This document shows, in pieces, positions 7,870 to 15,607 of a stretch of 55,127 nt of DNA. Source of the stretch: Flavobacterium psychrophilum (GTDB lineage: Bacteria; Bacteroidota; Bacteroidia; Flavobacteriales; Flavobacteriaceae); NCBI GenBank assembly GCA_945874225.1, contig CAMCFT010000025.1, positions 1-55,127 of the forward strand, in the 5' to 3' direction. Position 1 is the first letter of the stretch, and every line of letters starts with the position of its first letter. Both the position numbers and the translations under genes were made by a program. The notes beneath the pieces were generated by a model. The model searched no databases. It worked only from the letters and a program-made list of their open reading frames with translations, and was not told where the DNA came from.

Positions 7870-9195
7870 ATGAAAAAATCAATAATGGTATTAAGTACAG
7901 CGCTTATGCTTGGAGGAATTGCTTCGGCTCAGAAAGTAGCATTCGAAGAATATAATTTAGACAATGGCATGCATGTTATTTTGCATAACGACCCTTCGGC
8001 GCCAGTGGTAGTAACTTCTGTAATGTACCATGTGGGCTCGAAAGATGAAAACCCGGACAGAACTGGATTTGCACATTTTTTTGAACATTTATTGTTCGAA
8101 GGAACGGAAAACATTAAACGAGGCGAATGGTGGAAAATTGTCTCTTCGAACGGAGGAATAAACAATGCTAACACATCTGATGACCGAACTTATTATTACG
8201 AAGTTTTCCCTTCAAACAATCTAGAATTGGGGCTTTGGATGGAGTCTGAAAGGATGATGCATCCCGTAATCAATCAAATTGGTGTCGACACTCAAAACAG
8301 TGTTATAAAAGAGGAAAAAAGAACTGTTTTCGACAATAAACCTTATGGGAATTTTATTGCCATCGTAAAAGAAAATATGTTCAAAAATCATCCATATCGC
8401 TGGACAACCATTGGTTCGATGAAAGATTTAGATGCTGCCACTTTAGAAGAATTTAAAGCTTTCAATAAAAAATTCTACATCCCAAACAACGCTGTTTTAG
8501 TTGTTGCGGGTGATTTTGAAAAAAAACAAGCAAAGGAATGGATTCGCCACTATTTTGGCACTATCCCAAGAGGTCAAGACTTGAAAAAACAAATTTTTAT
8601 TGAAGAACCAATAACACAAACTATAAAAGCCACTTACGAAGACCCAAATATTCAGATTCCAATGCTTGTTGCATCGTATAGAACTCCCTCTATGAAAACC
8701 AGAGATGCGAGAGTATTAGAAATGATTTCTTCTTTATTAAGTGATGGAAAAAGTTCCATATTGTATAAAAAAATTGTTGATGATAAAAAAATGGCGTTAC
8801 AAATTGGCGCATTTCCTTATAGTCAAGAAGATTATGGAATGTATATTATTTATGGCCTTCCGCTTGGAGAAAATACAACTGCTAGCATTTTAAAAGAAAT
8901 AGACGAAGAAATTGTTAAGTTGCAAACAGAATTAATTTGTGAGAAAGATTACGAAAAATTACAAAATATAATTGACAATCAATTTGTAAACAACAATGCA
9001 AATGTAGAAGAAATTGCCGAAAACCTGGCAAAATACTATTTGCTTTATGGCGACATAAATTTGATTAATACTGAGGTGGAGCTTTTTCATTCCATCACTC
9101 GAGAAGAAATTAGAGATGTTGCCAAAAAATATTTAAATCCAAATCAAAGATTGATTTTGGATTATGTTCCCGTTAAAGAAAAAGCTCAAAACTAA
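7870..9195 (+). CDS. M16 family zinc metallopeptidase (active subunit)
   Basis: The ATG at 7870 was chosen over the upstream in-frame ATG at 7825 because it opens a clean signal peptide (MKKSIMVLSTALMLGGIASA-Q). The mature protein is then an M16/insulinase-type peptidase with the inverted zinc motif HFFEH at residues 69-73 and a downstream glutamate in IKEEKRT. Of 441 residues, about 220 form each half-barrel. It acts in the periplasm or outer envelope. The gene 12 bp downstream encodes a paralogue without the zinc motif; such pairs usually form a heterodimer with one catalytic and one non-catalytic subunit. Confidence 0.93.
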   Translation: MKKSIMVLSTALMLGGIASAQKVAFEEYNLDNGMHVILHNDPSAPVVVTSVMYHVGSKDENPDRTGFAHFFEHLLFEGTENIKRGEWWKIVSSNGGINNANTSDDRTYYYEVFPSNNLELGLWMESERMMHPVINQIGVDTQNSVIKEEKRTVFDNKPYGNFIAIVKENMFKNHPYRWTTIGSMKDLDAATLEEFKAFNKKFYIPNNAVLVVAGDFEKKQAKEWIRHYFGTIPRGQDLKKQIFIEEPITQTIKATYEDPNIQIPMLVASYRTPSMKTRDARVLEMISSLLSDGKSSILYKKIVDDKKMALQIGAFPYSQEDYGMYIIYGLPLGENTTASILKEIDEEIVKLQTELICEKDYEKLQNIIDNQFVNNNANVEEIAENLAKYYLLYGDINLINTEVELFHSITREEIRDVAKKYLNPNQRLILDYVPVKEKAQN

Positions 9196-9207
9196 GACGG
9201 TCAAATC

Positions 9208-10623
9208 ATGAAAAAACTAAATATTCAATTATTCATTTTGCTCTTAACCGGAATTATGCAAGCACAAGAACGCCCACAACCCAAACCTGGAAATGCCCCA
9301 ATAATAAATATCAAAAAACCTCAAACATTTGTATTGGCAAACGGATTGAAAGTGATGATCGTCGAAGATCATAAATTACCCCGAGTAATATGCAATCTTA
9401 CTTTAGACAACGCTCCTTTTGCCGAAGAAAGCAAAAAAGGAGTCGATGATTTGAGCAGCAGATTAATTGGGAATGGGTCTAAAAAAATATCAAAAAATGC
9501 CTTTAATGAAGAGTTAGATTTTCTTGGTGCTGATATCAGTTTCAGTTCACAAGGAGCTTATGCAAGTTCCCTTTCTAAATATGCTGGCCGAATATTAGAA
9601 CTTATGGCCGATGGCGCATTGAATCCTAATTTTGACCAGGCAGAATTTGACAAAGAAAAAGCTAAAATGCTTGAAGGTTTAAAAGCCCAAGAAAAAAATG
9701 TTCCGGCAATTGCCAATAGAGTTGTTAACGCTTTAACTTTTGGAAAACAACATCCTTCCGGTGAATATACTTCTGAGGAAACTCTCAATAACGTTACCCT
9801 CGCCGATATTGAAACTAATTATCAAAACTATTTTGTGCCCGAAAATGCCTATTTAGTAATCATTGGAGATGTAAAATATAAGAATGTTAAACCCATTGTT
9901 GAAGAACTATTTGGATCTTGGGAAAAAAGAAGTATTCCAAAACTAACTTACGCTGCGCCAGAAGACGTCTCTTTTACCCAAATTAATTTTGTGGATGTGC
10001 CAAATGCAGTACAATCGGAAATTTCATTGGTAAACACAATACATTTAAAAATGAGTGACCCTGATTTTTTCCCGGCAGCTATCGCAACTTATGTTCTTGG
10101 CGGTGATTTCAACAGTTATTTAAATATGAATTTAAGAGAGGAACACGGTTGGACTTATGGTGCCAATGCAATCATTGGAGCTGGTAAATATGTTACAAAA
10201 ATGAAATCATCATCGGCGGTAAAAAGTTCCGTTACGGACAGTGCAGTTGTTGAATTTATCAAGGAAATTAAAAGAATCAGAACGGAGAATGTGAGTGATG
10301 AAGTCCTCAAAAATGTAAAAGCAGGATACATCGGACGATTTGTAATGAAGGTTCAGCAACCCCAAGCGGTGGCGCGATACGCATTGAATATCGAAACAGA
10401 AGGTCTTCCAGAAAATTTTTACGAAAATTACATTAAAACCATAAATGCAGTAACAGCTGATGATGTGAAACGCGCCGCCAATAAATATTTTCTTATTGAC
10501 AATACCCGAATCGTAATTGCAGGAAAAGGTTCGGATGTGATTCCAGGATTAGAAAAACTAAAAATTCCAATATTTTATTATGACAAATATGGAAACCCCA
10601 CAGAGAAACCTATTTTAAAGTAA
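9208..10623 (+). CDS. M16 family protein, non-catalytic partner
   Basis: 471 residues with a signal peptide (MKKLNIQLFILLLTGIMQA-Q) and an M16 fold. The position of the zinc motif reads DDLSSRLIGNG, so the HxxEH residues are absent. The C-terminal half keeps the family's Arg/Tyr substrate-binding region (NLREEHGWTYGA). It is probably the regulatory half of a heterodimer with the preceding HFFEH protein, which is 12 bp upstream. Substrate unknown. Confidence 0.9.
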   Translation: MKKLNIQLFILLLTGIMQAQERPQPKPGNAPIINIKKPQTFVLANGLKVMIVEDHKLPRVICNLTLDNAPFAEESKKGVDDLSSRLIGNGSKKISKNAFNEELDFLGADISFSSQGAYASSLSKYAGRILELMADGALNPNFDQAEFDKEKAKMLEGLKAQEKNVPAIANRVVNALTFGKQHPSGEYTSEETLNNVTLADIETNYQNYFVPENAYLVIIGDVKYKNVKPIVEELFGSWEKRSIPKLTYAAPEDVSFTQINFVDVPNAVQSEISLVNTIHLKMSDPDFFPAAIATYVLGGDFNSYLNMNLREEHGWTYGANAIIGAGKYVTKMKSSSAVKSSVTDSAVVEFIKEIKRIRTENVSDEVLKNVKAGYIGRFVMKVQQPQAVARYALNIETEGLPENFYENYIKTINAVTADDVKRAANKYFLIDNTRIVIAGKGSDVIPGLEKLKIPIFYYDKYGNPTEKPILK

Positions 10624-10642
10624 AAGAGTTGATTAAAAGCAA

Positions 10643-10670
10643 AAAAGACTGTCTGAAAAGGCAGTCTTTG
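10643..10670 (+). terminator. Terminator after the M16 pair
   Basis: AAAGACTGTC-TGAAAA-GGCAGTCTTT stem-loop, then TTTG; it also faces the convergent EamA gene. Confidence 0.8.
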
Positions 10671-10692
10671 TTTATTAACCTATAGCTGAAAA

Positions 10693-11559
10693 CTACTTCT
10701 TTGCTGACAAATAAACCCCAACTAAAATGATAAAAGCCCCCAGAAACTGAACTGGAGTAAGCATTTCACTATCTAACAGTCCCCAGGAAAAAGCAACTAT
10801 AGGAATTAAATAGGTTACTGAAGTAGCAAAAACCGGTGATGAAATTTGTATAATTTTAAAGAAAATAATGTTGGCAATTCCTGTTCCTACAACCCCTAAA
10901 ATCAAAATAAATAATACAGAGTGCTGAACACTTGCAACAGAAATCACTTCAAAAAACCCAGAGAAAAACAAAACTAGAAGTGCTGGTAAAAGCAGAACCA
11001 AAAAATTTCCAGTGGTAATACTCAACGGACTCAAATCCGACAAATATTTCTTGATTAAATTGACATTAGTAGCATAACAAACCGAGGCTATTATAATCAA
11101 AATTGCGTAATAATAATTCTGCTCCGGATGATGAATGGCTCCGTTTATTATTAACAAAAATGTTCCTATTAATCCAATGACAACTCCAAAAAATTGAGCT
11201 CTTCTAAAACTCAAGCCAAAAGCCAAAACACCCAAAACCATAGTGTTCAATGGAGTAAGTGAATTAAGAATTGCACTTACGGAACTATCGATTTGAGTCT
11301 GTGCAATTGCGAATAAAAAACTTGGAATAAACGTTCCCAAGAAAGCCGTCAAGGCTATATATTTCCATTGATGCTGTGGAATTTTTGCCAGACTTTTAAA
11401 CCCTATCAACAACAGAAAAATAGCCGCAAATATTATCCGTAATGACCCTAATTGCATTGGCGCCAAGCCAACTAATCCTCTCTTTATAAGAATAAATGAA
11501 CTTCCCCAAATAAATGCAAGCGTTATCAAGTAAACCCATTTCAACTGTCTTGAATCCAT
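10693..11559 (-). CDS. DMT superfamily (EamA) transporter
   Basis: 288 residues with about ten hydrophobic helices arranged as two EamA repeats of ~140 residues. It starts with the typical WGSSFILIKRGL (helix 1) and contains ALTAFLGTFIPSF and, in repeat 2, GVVGTGIANIIFF. These are inner-membrane exporters or uptake systems for amino acids, nucleosides or other metabolites; the substrate cannot be read from the sequence. Single gene, convergent with the M16 operon. Confidence 0.88.
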   Translation of the reverse strand: MDSRQLKWVYLITLAFIWGSSFILIKRGLVGLAPMQLGSLRIIFAAIFLLLIGFKSLAKIPQHQWKYIALTAFLGTFIPSFLFAIAQTQIDSSVSAILNSLTPLNTMVLGVLAFGLSFRRAQFFGVVIGLIGTFLLIINGAIHHPEQNYYYAILIIIASVCYATNVNLIKKYLSDLSPLSITTGNFLVLLLPALLVLFFSGFFEVISVASVQHSVLFILILGVVGTGIANIIFFKIIQISSPVFATSVTYLIPIVAFSWGLLDSEMLTPVQFLGAFIILVGVYLSAKK

Positions 11560-11617
11560 AAACTAAATTTTAGCTCAAAATTGTAATTATTTTATGAATT
11601 AGCCGTGTTTTTTTTAT

Positions 11618-11625
11618 TATTTTTG
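11618..11625 (+). promoter_or_regulatory. Possible -7 element (TATTTTTG) for the HMA lipoprotein
   Basis: TATTTTTG matches TAnnTTTG, 42 bp upstream of the ATG at 11667. A clear -33 TTG is lacking. Confidence 0.45.
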
Positions 11626-11666
11626 TTTGATATCCTAAAATGATTAATCTTTAAATTTTAACAACA

Positions 11667-12044
11667 ATGAATTTCCCTAAATCAATAATGACAATAATGC
11701 TCTTAAGCCTTATGTTCGTGGGTTGTAAAGAAAAAACAACTGAAAATGTTACTACTGCAGCATCAGAAACCGAAACTCCAAAAGTAAAAAAGGAAATTGC
11801 AGCAGCAAATTTACAAACGGCAAGTTTTACTATCAAAGGGATGACTTGTGAAATAGGTTGTGCCAAAACAATCCAGGAAGAATTAAATGGGCTTGATGGT
11901 GTAAAAACTGCAGCAGTAAATTTTGAAAAAGAGTCAGCAACAGTATCTTTCGACAAAACCGTATTAACGCCTGAAGAACTCACTAAAGTGGTTGAAGCAA
12001 CTGCTGACGGTAAAACGTATACCGTTTCGAATATGAAGTTGTAA
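11667..12044 (+). CDS. Lipoprotein with heavy-metal-associated (HMA) domain
   Basis: 125 residues: a lipoprotein signal peptide with lipobox LMFVGC (Cys ~21), a short charged linker, then an HMA domain (about 53-120). The metal loop is GMTCEIGCAKTI, a CxxxC spacing rather than the usual CxxC. HMA domains bind Cu(I), Zn or similar soft metals. Here it would be tethered in the envelope rather than cytoplasmic, perhaps passing metal to an exporter or buffering it. Monocistronic, with a strong hairpin downstream. The antisense ORF covering it is a shadow. Confidence 0.85.
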   Translation: MNFPKSIMTIMLLSLMFVGCKEKTTENVTTAASETETPKVKKEIAAANLQTASFTIKGMTCEIGCAKTIQEELNGLDGVKTAAVNFEKESATVSFDKTVLTPEELTKVVEATADGKTYTVSNMKL

Positions 12045-12097
12045 TAAGGCAAATCTTATCGATTAATATTACCAAAAATTAAACACAAATAAGGCAT

Positions 12098-12130
12098 AAA
12101 AAAAAGCTTCTCAATTGAGAAGCTTTTTTT
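12098..12130 (+). terminator. Terminator hairpin after the HMA gene, duplicated near tRNA-Leu
   Basis: AAAAAAAAGCTTCTCAATTGAGAAGCTTTTTTT. Almost the same sequence, including the GCATA and TGC flanks, occurs at 13367-13404 beside tRNA-Leu. Confidence 0.8.
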
Positions 12131-12539
12131 ATGCACCCGCTCCCGCACAAATTCTTTCGTGTGGTAGTTTGTTGCAAAAGCTAAACCACACCGGCTCGTT
12201 TGTTCAAGTTCTCTGGTGCTCGATTGGAGTTGAGCAGGAAAAAGACAAAAAAGAAAGTATTGAAAAAGTAAAAATTTAAATCAATAAGAATTTTAAACTG
12301 ATATTAAAAATAAGCAAAGGCGAACCATAAAGGAACGCCTTTTTTGTTCAAATAATCAACAACGGGCAAATTAGCATACTTAAAAACAATTAGTTATATA
12401 AACAAGAAAATAAATTAACTCGTTTACGTGAAACCGTAAGGAATTCAAAAAAAGGAGTTTTAATATTGTTTTTGATTAAAACATCCAAATAATTTAATTA
12501 AAAATAGTGTATTTCACTTAATCTTTAAAACTGTAAATT
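12131..12539. other. Repeat-rich intergenic region upstream of the unknown ORF
   Basis: No credible gene. Contents: a GTGTGGT...ACCACAC hairpin (about 12168-12191); one copy of the CTCGTTTGTCCAAGTTCTCTGGTGCTCGATT repeat family (12194-12226); and a small terminator-like hairpin AAGGCG...CGCCTT-TTTT (12317-12345). The last 190 bases are very AT-rich leader sequence before the ORF at 12540. Confidence 0.6.
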
Positions 12540-13019
12540 ATGTCAAATGTAAACATTAACATTCATTTATTTTGTAGCAATGAAAAGAAAATTTTGCCCG
12601 ATGGTATTAGAGGAATTGAGCAAAATATTTGGTATGACGTTAAAAATAAAGCAAAGAAACAAAATATTTTTCTTGATTTTTCATATGGTTCATCAGACCA
12701 ATGTTTTTGTGTAATAGACTTAAAAGCTGGACAAACTATTCAGTCGTGTTTAAAAAGTTTACAGAAATCCAGTAGTTTTTTTATTAATAATAAAGGAATG
12801 TCTAGTAAGTTTAAGTCTTTACAATTAGTCGATATTTTTAATAGCCAAAAGAATAATGAATTAGAATGGAAAGTGAATATTCGTGTAATGGCAGTTGGTG
12901 AATCGCTTTTTGATAGAATGGCTGATTATAATTTTATTCAATCACAAAAAGACATAAACAAAATATTTGAAATAGATGACGCATTCGTAGTTCAATATTT
13001 CTTAGACCCAATAAATTAA
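12540..13019 (+). CDS. Hypothetical protein in the tRNA-Leu islet
   Basis: 159 residues; not recognised. Soluble, no signal peptide or membrane helix, several cysteines (11, 54, 56, 70) without a clear metal-binding spacing, alpha/beta-like composition. Codon use is more AT-rich than in neighbouring housekeeping genes, and the gene lies alone between two near-identical terminator hairpins (12094-12134 and 13367-13404). Both points suggest recent acquisition. An upstream AT-rich leader could hold its promoter. It could be a small effector, immunity or orphan phage-type protein; nothing in the sequence decides this. Confidence 0.6.
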   Translation: MSNVNINIHLFCSNEKKILPDGIRGIEQNIWYDVKNKAKKQNIFLDFSYGSSDQCFCVIDLKAGQTIQSCLKSLQKSSSFFINNKGMSSKFKSLQLVDIFNSQKNNELEWKVNIRVMAVGESLFDRMADYNFIQSQKDINKIFEIDDAFVVQYFLDPIN

Positions 13020-13188
13020 AAAAAATATCAAAACTGAATCCAACTATTTATTAAATTAAAAATATCAGTATAAAATTAAATATCGTTACATTAAAAAAAT
13101 GGATTAAGTACGATATTGACAAACATATAAAATAGATAGCACATAATATCAGGAACTCCATACTGGCACTCGTTTGTCCACGTTCTTT

Positions 13189-13341
13189 GGCGCTCGATTG
13201 CATCGAGTACCTACATAAATTAAAAGACAAAAAACGTAGCGTTTGCAATGCGGTTAATCAAAGAAAGTGAGAAGAGACGCGTTTAAAACGCTTTATTTGA
13301 CTTAAAGAAGTAAGTAGGTACTCGATGCAATCGAGCACCAG
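13189..13341. mobile_element. Candidate MITE-like element with ~28-bp inverted termini
   Basis: GCGCTCGATTGCATCGAGTACC (from about 13190) and its inverse GGTACTCGATGCAATCGAGC (to about 13338) face each other across about 100 bp with no ORF. The left end belongs to the same repeat family as 12194-12226 and 54852-54888. The interior has further short hairpins (GCGTTTAAAACGC). No transposase is visible. Confidence 0.5.
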
Positions 13342-13369
13342 ATTATATTATTGACATAGAAATAAGCAT

Positions 13370-13401
13370 AAAAAAAGCTTCTCAAATGAGAAGCTTTTTT
13401 T
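13370..13401 (-). terminator. Terminator of tRNA-Leu
   Basis: AGCTTCTCA-AA-TGAGAAGCT stem flanked by A7 and T7, immediately 3' of the minus-strand tRNA gene. Confidence 0.85.
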
Positions 13402-13402
13402 G

Positions 13403-13484
13403 TGCGGGTAATAGGACTCGAACCTACACGCCTTGCGGCACCAGATCCTAAGTCTGGCATGTCTACCAATTTCACCATACCCGC
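13403..13484 (-). tRNA. tRNA-Leu (anticodon UAG)
   Basis: An 82-nt gene on the minus strand. Acceptor arms GCGGGTA (5') and TACCCGC (3') pair fully, with discriminator A. The anticodon arm CCAGA-CTTAGGA-TCTGG has anticodon TAG. A variable arm (TGCCGCAAGGCG) marks a class II tRNA, and the T arm contains GGTTCGAGTCC. The 3' CCA is not encoded. It reads CUA/CUN leucine codons. The overlapping ORF on this strand is spurious. Confidence 0.97.
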
Positions 13485-13591
13485 AAAATTGTGAGTGCAA
13501 ATATAAGCATAACTTCTAACTTTCAAAGCAATTTACATAAAAATATTCGGTCTCTTTTTTGTACTTTTGAAACTCTAAAAAACTACAAATT

Positions 13592-14980
13592 ATGGAAACC
13601 ATAAAATCATACGTTCAGCAACACAAAGACCGTTTTATCAACGAATTAATCGAATTGTTGAAAATCCCTTCCGTCAGCGCTGATGCCGCTTACCATCAAG
13701 ATATTATCAAAACTGCCAATGCCGTTAAAGCAAGTTTAGAAAAAGCAGGCTGCGATTTTGTCGAAATTTGTGACACACCAGGAAACCCAATTGTGTACGG
13801 CGAAAAAACAATTGACGCCTCATTGCCAACCATTTTGGTTTACGGACATTACGACGTGCAACCAGCAGATCCAATCGAGTTATGGACATCACCTGCATTT
13901 GAACCTGTTATCAAAAAAACCGAAATTCATCCCGAAGGAGCGATTTTTGCCCGTGGTTCTTGCGATGACAAAGGCCAAATGTATATGCACGTAAAGGCTT
14001 TGGAATATATGGTACAATCCAATACTTTGCCTTGTAACGTTAAATTTATGATTGAAGGTGAAGAGGAAATAGGCTCCAAAAGTTTAAGTTGGTTTGTGGA
14101 ACGCAATCAGGAAAAACTAAAAAACGACGTGATTTTAATTTCCGATACTGGAATGATTTCTAATCAACAACCTTCTATCACGACAGGATTACGTGGTTTG
14201 AGTTATGTAGAAGTGGAAGTTACAGGACCAAATCGCGACTTGCATTCAGGTCTTTATGGTGGTGCAGTTGCTAATCCTATCAACGTTTTGGCAAAAATGA
14301 TTGCTTCGCTTCACGACGAAAACAACCACATTACCATTCCAGGTTTTTATGACAAAGTGCAAGAGTTGTCTCCCGAAGAAAGAGCCGAAATGGCAAAAGC
14401 ACCTTTCAATTTAGAAGACTACAAAAAGGCATTGGACTTAAATGATATTTATGGCGAAAAAGGCTATACAACTAATGAAAGAAATTCCATCAGACCAACA
14501 CTTGATGTAAACGGAATTTGGGGAGGATATACTGGCGAAGGAGCAAAAACGGTTATTGCAAGTCAGGCTTTCGCCAAAATTTCGATGCGATTGGTTCCAA
14601 ATCAAGATTGGGAGGAAATCACCGAATTGTTTACTAAACATTTCACCAGTATTGCTCCTGCCGGAGTAAAAGTAAAAGTAAAACCACATCACGGAGGACA
14701 AGGTTATGTAACCCCAACGGACAGCATTGGCTACAAAGCCGCCAATAAAGCTTATACTGAAACCTTTGGAGTCCCTGCAATTCCAGTGCGTTCCGGAGGA
14801 AGTATTCCAATAGTTGCTTTGTTCGAAAAAGAACTAAAAAGTAAAACAATCTTGATGGGATTTGGTTTAGATAGCGATGCCATTCATTCGCCAAACGAAC
14901 ATTTCGGAATTTTTAATTACTTGAAAGGCATTGAAACGATTCCGTTGTTTTATAAATATTTTGTAGAGATGTCTAAATAG
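13592..14980 (+). CDS. M20 family dipeptidase
   Basis: 462-residue cytoplasmic metallodipeptidase of the carnosinase/M20 group. Metal and catalytic residues appear in order: YGHYDVQP (H86, D88), RGSCDDKG (bridging Asp ~125), EGEEEIGS (general base and metal Glu ~156-159), SDTGM, and the dimerisation-domain HSGLYGG. A C-terminal metal His lies in DSDAIHSPNEHF. Hydrolyses dipeptides to amino acids for nutrition. Single gene with a strong terminator at 15131. Confidence 0.94.
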   Translation: METIKSYVQQHKDRFINELIELLKIPSVSADAAYHQDIIKTANAVKASLEKAGCDFVEICDTPGNPIVYGEKTIDASLPTILVYGHYDVQPADPIELWTSPAFEPVIKKTEIHPEGAIFARGSCDDKGQMYMHVKALEYMVQSNTLPCNVKFMIEGEEEIGSKSLSWFVERNQEKLKNDVILISDTGMISNQQPSITTGLRGLSYVEVEVTGPNRDLHSGLYGGAVANPINVLAKMIASLHDENNHITIPGFYDKVQELSPEERAEMAKAPFNLEDYKKALDLNDIYGEKGYTTNERNSIRPTLDVNGIWGGYTGEGAKTVIASQAFAKISMRLVPNQDWEEITELFTKHFTSIAPAGVKVKVKPHHGGQGYVTPTDSIGYKAANKAYTETFGVPAIPVRSGGSIPIVALFEKELKSKTILMGFGLDSDAIHSPNEHFGIFNYLKGIETIPLFYKYFVEMSK

Positions 14981-15025
14981 ATATTTTTTGGACGCAGATA
15001 AAACGGATTCGCAAAAGCGAAAACG

Positions 15026-15127
15026 CGGATAAAAGCTGATTTTACTAGTTGTTTAATACAATTTTAAATCTGTTTTTATCCCTGTTTTTACGAAGTAAAT
15101 CAGTTTGATTCGTGTTCTATTTTTATA
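15026..15127. repeat. 102-bp direct repeat, left copy
   Basis: Begins CGGATAAAAGCTGATTTTA and ends TTCTATTTTTATA. It matches 17258-17359 at 99 of 102 positions. Internally it folds: CGGATAAAAGCTGATTT pairs with AAATCTGTTTTTATCC. The two copies enclose the BlaI/M56 pair. Confidence 0.9.
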
Positions 15128-15130
15128 TTT

Positions 15131-15168
15131 AATCCGTTTATTCTAAATTGAGTAAACGGATTTTTTTT
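15131..15168 (+). terminator. Terminator after the dipeptidase gene
   Basis: A perfect AATCCGTTTA / TAAACGGATT stem (15131-15140 with 15153-15162) followed by T6. Confidence 0.9.
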
Positions 15169-15177
15169 GAAAAAAAT

Positions 15178-15232
15178 TTGGATATTAAATTTATTGTTCT
15201 ACATTTGTAGAGTTAATTCTAAATATGTAGAA
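15178..15232 (+). promoter_or_regulatory. BlaI-family promoter with two operators
   Basis: TTG at 15178-15180 and TACATTTG at 15200-15207 form a Bacteroidota promoter (19-bp spacer). The -7 is embedded in a dyad TTCTACATTTGTAGA (15197-15211). A second dyad, TTCTAAATATGTAGAA, follows at 15217-15232, touching the start codon region. Both resemble BlaI/MecI operators (TACAnnTGTA), so autorepression is likely. Confidence 0.75.
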
Positions 15233-15235
15233 CAA

Positions 15236-15607
15236 ATGTCTTTATCCAACTCCGAAGAACAATTAATGGAACACCTTTGGCAGCTTGAAAAAGCCTTTAT
15301 GAAAGACTTGCTCGAAGCTTACCCAAATCCAAAACCTGCAACAACCACCGTTGCAACTTTATTAAAAAGAATGATTGACAAAAAATTCGTTGCTTATAAC
15401 GAATTTGGAAACTCCCGGGAATATTATCCGTTGGTTAAAAAAACAGATTATTTCTCGAAACACGTAAACGTATTAATTAAAGATTTCTTTAATAATTCGG
15501 CTTCGCAATTTGCTTCTTTCTTTACCACCGAAACAAATTTATCGGCATTGGAACTGGAAGAACTCAAAAAAATAATTGAAAGTGAAATTCAAAAAAAGAA
15601 AAAATGA
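15236..15607 (+). CDS. BlaI/MecI/CopY family transcriptional repressor
   Basis: 123 residues from the ATG at 15236. The upstream in-frame start at 15167 is rejected because it would begin inside the promoter and operators. The N-terminal winged helix (LSNSEEQLMEHLWQLEKAF ... TTTVATLLKRMIDKKFV) and C-terminal dimerisation region are typical. In this family, proteolysis initiated by the partner M56 sensor inactivates the repressor. The stop codon overlaps the M56 start (ATGA). Direct target visible here: its own promoter. Confidence 0.92.
   Translation: MSLSNSEEQLMEHLWQLEKAFMKDLLEAYPNPKPATTTVATLLKRMIDKKFVAYNEFGNSREYYPLVKKTDYFSKHVNVLIKDFFNNSASQFASFFTTETNLSALELEELKKIIESEIQKKKK

Noticed and set aside
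11651..12052. Minus-strand ORF of 133 aa opposite the HMA lipoprotein
   Set aside because: Shadow of a gene with clear lipobox and HMA motif; the antisense protein has no recognisable features.
12190..12280. Short charged peptide tail following the repeat copy
   Set aside because: The open frame is produced by the repeat plus AT-rich DNA, with no start codon and no match to the other repeat copies.
12131..13402. Prophage or integrative element
   Set aside because: No integrase, phage or conjugation gene; the segment is only 1.2 kb, so it is reported as an islet.
13302..13526. Minus-strand ORF of 74 aa over the tRNA gene
   Set aside because: It is the translation of tRNA-Leu and its terminator; the tRNA structure explains the sequence.
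15167..15235. Longer start for the BlaI-type repressor
   Set aside because: The extension covers the promoter and both operator dyads; the winged-helix alignment starts at 15236.
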